Source: Opitutus sp. (GTDB taxonomy: Bacteria > Verrucomicrobiota > Verrucomicrobiia > Opitutales > Opitutaceae). Taken from it: a stretch of 64,000 nt of DNA. The notes below the pieces were generated by a model, which searched no databases, was not told the DNA's origin, and worked only from the letters and a program-made list of their open reading frames with translations. A program made the position numbers and the translations under genes. The DNA is taken from assembly GCA_024998815.1 (NCBI GenBank), contig JACEUQ010000001.1, positions 496,001 through 560,000 on the forward strand, in the 5' to 3' direction. Below are positions 60,643-64,000 of this stretch, piece after piece. The stretch's first letter is position 1; every line of letters begins with the position of its first letter.

Positions 60643-61631
60643 GCACCGTGCCCACGCCTACTATCAACGCCGAAGCCGCTGCTACACCGACGCCATCTGG
60701 CGCGGGTTTGAGTTTGGGTGCTTCGGCGAACGCCCCTGTACGGTGGCGGCAGGTCGTGCTGATTACGGCCGGCGCGCTCGCGCTTTACGGCGCTTTCCGT
60801 GCGTTACCCACGGGCACCAATCTGCACTCGAATGACTTTAATCTTCAGGGCAAAGGCATGGTTGAGCTGTGTGACCCCGCTAACCCCCAGTTCGTCGTCG
60901 TAACCACCGCGCGTTCACCGGTTTCGCTGACCCTGCGTGAAAATCCGCCTGCCGCGAGGGGGATCGAAACGCGCCTCAGCCTTGCCCTCAGCACCGCGAC
61001 CGGAAAACCGGTGGGGCCTGCGGATTTATTGGTTGAGCATACCCGCAAGCTCCACCTCCTCGTGGTCGATCCCACGTTGAACGATTATCAGCACCTCCAT
61101 CCCGAGCCCGGGGAAACCTACGGCGAGTGGACGGTTGCATTCACCCCGCGTTTGGCGGGTGTTTACCGGGTGTTTGCCGACTTCGTGCCAGTGCCTACCA
61201 GGCGCAGTCTATATGCGAGCGCCGACTTGCTGGTTAAGGGCCCTACGGCGTCCATTGCGCCGCGTTTCTCGTGGGATGCGGAGGTGGAGGGTTATCACTT
61301 TAAACTCACGCCTGACGCACCGATGCGGGCGGGGCAGGCGGCGAGTCTCGCCTTTGATATCAGTCGACGCGATGGCGCCGGCGTGCCGCTGGAGTTGGTG
61401 ATGGACGCCTACGCCCACCTCGTCGCCTTTGACCAAAGCCAGAGCGGGTTTGCCCACTTGCATCCGCTGGCGGACGGCGCGAGTGCTGCGGTCGCGCCAC
61501 CGGATGCGGCCAAGCCTAGGTTGAGTTTCCGAATCACCATTCCAACGGCCGGGGGCTACGTGATTTGGGCGCAGGTAAAAATCGCCGGCCGCGAGCTGTT
61601 CGCCCCCTTCTGGTTTGAGGTGGCTCCGTGA
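60639..61631 (+). CDS. Membrane-anchored periplasmic protein next to SCO1 (copper-linked, unknown function)
   Basis: 330 aa from ATG 60639 (ATGA overlap with the SCO1 gene). A Pro/Ala-rich N-terminus, one membrane anchor (VVLITAGALALYGAFRALP), then a periplasmic beta-rich region: LHLLVVDPTLNDYQHLHPEPGETYGEWTVAF, VYRVFADFVPVPT and LVAFDQSQSGFAHLHPLADG. The YQHLHPEP and FAHLHPLA motifs recur in proteins near SCO/CusF genes, suggesting metal binding. No named family. Confidence 0.75.
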   Translation: MSTVPTPTINAEAAATPTPSGAGLSLGASANAPVRWRQVVLITAGALALYGAFRALPTGTNLHSNDFNLQGKGMVELCDPANPQFVVVTTARSPVSLTLRENPPAARGIETRLSLALSTATGKPVGPADLLVEHTRKLHLLVVDPTLNDYQHLHPEPGETYGEWTVAFTPRLAGVYRVFADFVPVPTRRSLYASADLLVKGPTASIAPRFSWDAEVEGYHFKLTPDAPMRAGQAASLAFDISRRDGAGVPLELVMDAYAHLVAFDQSQSGFAHLHPLADGASAAVAPPDAAKPRLSFRITIPTAGGYVIWAQVKIAGRELFAPFWFEVAP

Positions 61632-61646
61632 CTTGGTAATCACTCC

Positions 61647-61713
61647 GAGTTCACGCACAAGGCCACGAGGAGTGTGTGCGCCGAAGCGTGTGGCCTTGAG
61701 CGTGAGCGCAAGG
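61647..61713. repeat. Family A palindromic repeat, single diverged copy
   Basis: GAGTTCACGCACAAGGCCAC left arm and GTGTGGCCTTGAGCGTGAGC right arm around a loop, as in the 114-bp units at 25161. Confidence 0.85.
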
Positions 61714-61839
61714 ATGCCGAAAACCCAACGTGAACGCTAATGAGTCTGACTGGCTTCCGGCCAAGCGGCTTTTCCCTATTTGGGCCGGGTTCGTTTGCGC
61801 CGTTGTGATCGCAGCGGAGTTTGAATCCGCTTTGGCTGA

Positions 61840-62424
61840 TTACGACTGCACGCTTTGCGGCGGACCTTGGCGCAGCGAGTGAAAGAGGTAGATCGTCACC
61901 CCGATACAAATCCCTGCGTCGGCGACGTTGAAGGTGGGGTAAATGTACTCACCGAAGTGGAAATCGAGGAAGTCGATTACGTGCCCGTGGATCATGCGAT
62001 CCACCAAGTTGCCAATGATGCCGCCACAGAGCAGGCCGAAGGCGAGTTGGACGGGGCGCTGTTTGAGTTCAAGGGCGTGCCGCCAAAAATAAATCCCAGT
62101 CAGAGTGAGCAGCGCGGCCAGGGCTAGTAGGGTTGTTTGGCCTGTGAACAGGCTCCAGGCCGCTCCCGTATTCCCCACGTGAATGATGTAGAAAAAACCG
62201 TCGATCACGGTGACGGGGTGAACATGGTAGTTGGCCCCGTCGAAGGGGATCGCTAGGGCGATCCAGACCTTGGTGATTTGGTCGAGCACGAACACGCCAA
62301 GACTCAGCCACCAGAACAGTTGGTAGGCTTGAATTCGTTGCCAGCGGGAAACCACGGATGGGGTAGGCACCGAGGTTTCCTGAGTGTGGCTTGGCGCGAA
62401 AGGAGTAGCCTTGGGCTGGCTCAT
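61840..62424 (-). CDS. lspA: Lipoprotein signal peptidase (signal peptidase II)
   Basis: 194 aa integral membrane aspartyl protease that cleaves prolipoprotein signal peptides. The first Asp is in IGNLVDRMIHG, the second in FNVADAGICIG; both are present, with four hydrophobic segments (VFVLDQITKVWIAL; LLALAALLTLTGIYF; QLAFGLLCGGIIGNL; GICIGVTIYLF). The N-terminus (about 30 residues) is longer than in E. coli. Overlaps the upstream dksA-like gene by 4 bp. It would process the lipoproteins encoded in this window. Confidence 0.95.
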   Translation of the reverse strand: MSQPKATPFAPSHTQETSVPTPSVVSRWQRIQAYQLFWWLSLGVFVLDQITKVWIALAIPFDGANYHVHPVTVIDGFFYIIHVGNTGAAWSLFTGQTTLLALAALLTLTGIYFWRHALELKQRPVQLAFGLLCGGIIGNLVDRMIHGHVIDFLDFHFGEYIYPTFNVADAGICIGVTIYLFHSLRQGPPQSVQS

Positions 62425-63752
62425 TCGTCGTCGCCGTCGCCACCGCTACCGGGGCTGAGCGTCGCACCTTCTTCGCCCATCTCGCCAAACAAGCCGGCTT
62501 GGGAGCGCGAGCGCATGCGGTTTTTCTCGATGTCCTTCTGCGCCTCGGCCGAGTAACGGGTAAACGGCACCGCAACCAGACGCTCCTTGGCGATCGGCTT
62601 CTGGGTGTTTTCGCAGATGCCGTACGTGCCGTCCTTAATTCGCTTGATGGCGGATTCGACCTCGGAGAGCGCCTCCTGCTCGGAGGAAACCAACGACAGG
62701 GCGAAGTCGCGGTCGAAGGTGTCGGTGCCCGCATCGGCCATGTGTTGGCCGTAGCTGGAGAGATCGCCGGCATCATCTTTGGAGGAACGCTTGAGGGTCT
62801 CTTCGGAGTGGGTATCAATCTGGCCCGTCAAGTGGTTGCGGAGCTCAATGAGGAGTTTGTAGTAGCGGCGATACTTTTCCGGAATGGATTCGCTCTCGTC
62901 CACGGGAACCTGTTTTTTCTTGGGGTTAAAGCCCAAGATGTCGGCTAATGACGCAGCCTTGATGTGGTTGGGCTGCGAGGGCTTAAGCAATTTATCGTCG
63001 GCAAGCAGTTTGGTCGTCTTGTTGGTGACTTTGGTGCTTGCGGCCTTCAGTTCTTCTTCCTGCTTGGTCGCGGTTTTGGCGATCTCTCGGATTTCGTCGA
63101 GGGAGAACGCGATCGGACGAACCGGACCCTTCTTTTGCAGGATACGGGTGCGCAGGTCGCTCAGTGCTTGCGACTTGGTGGACATGGGTTTGGTCGCGCC
63201 GGTGTCCTTGGTTTCAACGCTCTTGACCAGAGGTTTAAGGGGTTTTTGCACGGTGGGGGTGGGGGGCGGGGTTGGCTTCTTGGGAAGCGGGGCGGGCTTG
63301 GCGGCCGGTTTGGCTTCGGGCGCGGACTTCGGCGCCGATTTGGCAACGGGTGCGGGCTTACTCGTCTTAACGGCCGTTTTGGCGTTGGACTTAAGCGCTA
63401 AAGGCTTCGTTGCTGATTTTTTTGGTGCAGGCGAAGGGGCCGGCTTTGCAACCTTGGTGGTTTTCGCGGACTTTTTGGGTTTCACGGGTTTGAGGTTTTT
63501 GGCTGACTTAGCTGCGGGGGTGGGAGCTACGCGCGATGCTGACTTGGCAGCCGCTGCGGGTTTAGCCGATTTGGCCGTTTTGGCGATCGTAGCGCGTGCA
63601 GCGGGTTTGGCCGACTTGGCGGACTTGGCAGGGGCAACGCGGGGGGCGGGCTTGGCCGGTGGTTTTTTAGCTGCCGGTTTTGCCGTATTTTGCGGCTTAA
63701 CTGCGGGCATCTTTTTTTGCGTGGGCGTGGGCTTTTTCGCTTTTTTGGCCAT
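62421..63752 (-). CDS. DksA/TraR-like protein with long Lys/Ala/Pro-rich histone-like N-terminus
   Basis: 443 aa from ATG 63752. The first about 230 residues are KPA-rich low complexity (repeats like AKSAKPAA, KKSAKTTK, KPAPKKPA), similar to histone H1-like tails. The C-terminus (about residues 290-420) is the DksA/TraR coiled coil (YYKLLIELRNHLTGQIDTHSEETLKRS; ALSLVSSEQEALSEVESAIKRIKDGTYGIC) and zinc-finger region. That region keeps only one Cys (ICENTQKPIAKERLVAVPFTR) and so probably does not bind zinc. It could link RNA polymerase control to DNA compaction; inference only. Between ileS and lspA, a common gene order. Confidence 0.88.
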   Translation of the reverse strand: MAKKAKKPTPTQKKMPAVKPQNTAKPAAKKPPAKPAPRVAPAKSAKSAKPAARATIAKTAKSAKPAAAAKSASRVAPTPAAKSAKNLKPVKPKKSAKTTKVAKPAPSPAPKKSATKPLALKSNAKTAVKTSKPAPVAKSAPKSAPEAKPAAKPAPLPKKPTPPPTPTVQKPLKPLVKSVETKDTGATKPMSTKSQALSDLRTRILQKKGPVRPIAFSLDEIREIAKTATKQEEELKAASTKVTNKTTKLLADDKLLKPSQPNHIKAASLADILGFNPKKKQVPVDESESIPEKYRRYYKLLIELRNHLTGQIDTHSEETLKRSSKDDAGDLSSYGQHMADAGTDTFDRDFALSLVSSEQEALSEVESAIKRIKDGTYGICENTQKPIAKERLVAVPFTRYSAEAQKDIEKNRMRSRSQAGLFGEMGEEGATLSPGSGGDGDDE

Positions 63753-63778
63753 GATTGATCGAGGGTATGTGGTTAAAC

Positions 63779-64000
63779 TTAAAGTGAGTGGAGCGCTTCG
63801 GCGCAGCGCGGGCAGACTTCGCCATGTACGGTCGTTTCCAAGCTTGGCACCCAGCGCCAGCAGCGAGGACAACGCACATACCCGAGTTCCTCGCCGTGAC
63901 GCACTGACACCTCAAAGGCGGGGTTGGTGCCGTCCTGAATGACAACGAGAGAAACAATGAAGAGTTCAGGCAGGAAATCGTGATGTTTTGCCAAAATCGC
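63779..64000 (-). CDS. ileS: Isoleucyl-tRNA synthetase, partial (C-terminal end only)
   Basis: The final 73 codons of IleS; the rest is outside the window to the right. VRCPRCWRWVPSL and EVCPRCAEALHSL form the C-terminal zinc-binding finger (two CPRC pairs) diagnostic for the enzyme. It charges tRNA-Ile. It is 26 bp upstream of the dksA-like gene on the same strand, and lspA follows, an ileS-lspA type operon. Confidence 0.94.
   Translation of the reverse strand, partial: AILAKHHDFLPELFIVSLVVIQDGTNPAFEVSVRHGEELGYVRCPRCWRWVPSLETTVHGEVCPRCAEALHSL

Overview
The window is a high-GC bacterial chromosome segment, most likely from the PVC superphylum and probably Verrucomicrobiota (Opitutales-like). 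This placement is inferred from several traits: a Chlamydia-like class Ic ribonucleotide reductase, a DksA-like protein with a lysine/alanine/proline-rich histone-like arm, the many dispersed palindromic repeats, and weak Shine-Dalgarno signals. No rRNA or marker gene settles it.

Layout. 1-2.8 kb: nrdB and nrdA (partial, running off the left edge). 3.3-6.7 kb: an oligopeptide-binding lipoprotein, a GYF/RDD membrane protein and a SlyD-like prolyl isomerase. 7-19.6 kb: a long minus-strand surface-polysaccharide cluster with glycosyltransferases of families GT9, GT2, GT61, GT10, GT11 and GT4, a DUF6492 protein and a methyltransferase. Two toxin-antitoxin pairs and two heptamer repeat arrays interrupt it, and its 10.5-14.5 kb core is visibly poorer in GC. 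19.7-23.1 kb: a complete IS21-family element with 7-bp target duplication, carrying two extra genes upstream of istA/istB. 23.4-27.4 kb: two two-component pairs separated by a 114-bp palindromic tandem repeat. 27.5-34.3 kb: a WecG/TagA-type glycosyltransferase fused to two STAS-like domains, then a translationally coupled A-T-TE NRPS-like enzyme, ABC exporter and GNAT acetyltransferase. 34.5-37.5 kb: AMP nucleosidase, a stand-alone ParB-domain protein and a YbfF-like hydrolase.

37.6-45.8 kb: an about 8.1-kb integrative element in the 3' half of tRNA-His. Its boundaries are a perfect 50-bp direct repeat (37615-37664 and 45721-45770). It has a tyrosine recombinase, 11-bp arm-type repeats near both ends, a VirE_N/BT4734-type primase-like protein, several small HTH-like and unknown genes, and no recognisable capsid or conjugation gene. 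This is the best candidate for an undescribed system.

45.9-64 kb: an EEP-family hydrolase, ndk, class II fructose-bisphosphate aldolase, a yjfL-yjfM-yjfC-like trio whose ATP-grasp gene carries an in-frame amber codon, topB, a PRC-barrel stress gene pair, cbpM-cbpA, a glycolate-oxidase-type FAD enzyme, a copper-linked SCO1 pair, and lspA, a dksA-like gene and ileS (partial) on the minus strand at the right edge.

Many genes overlap by 4 bp (ATGA/GTGA), so operons here are strongly translationally coupled. At least three unrelated palindromic intergenic repeat families recur through the window.
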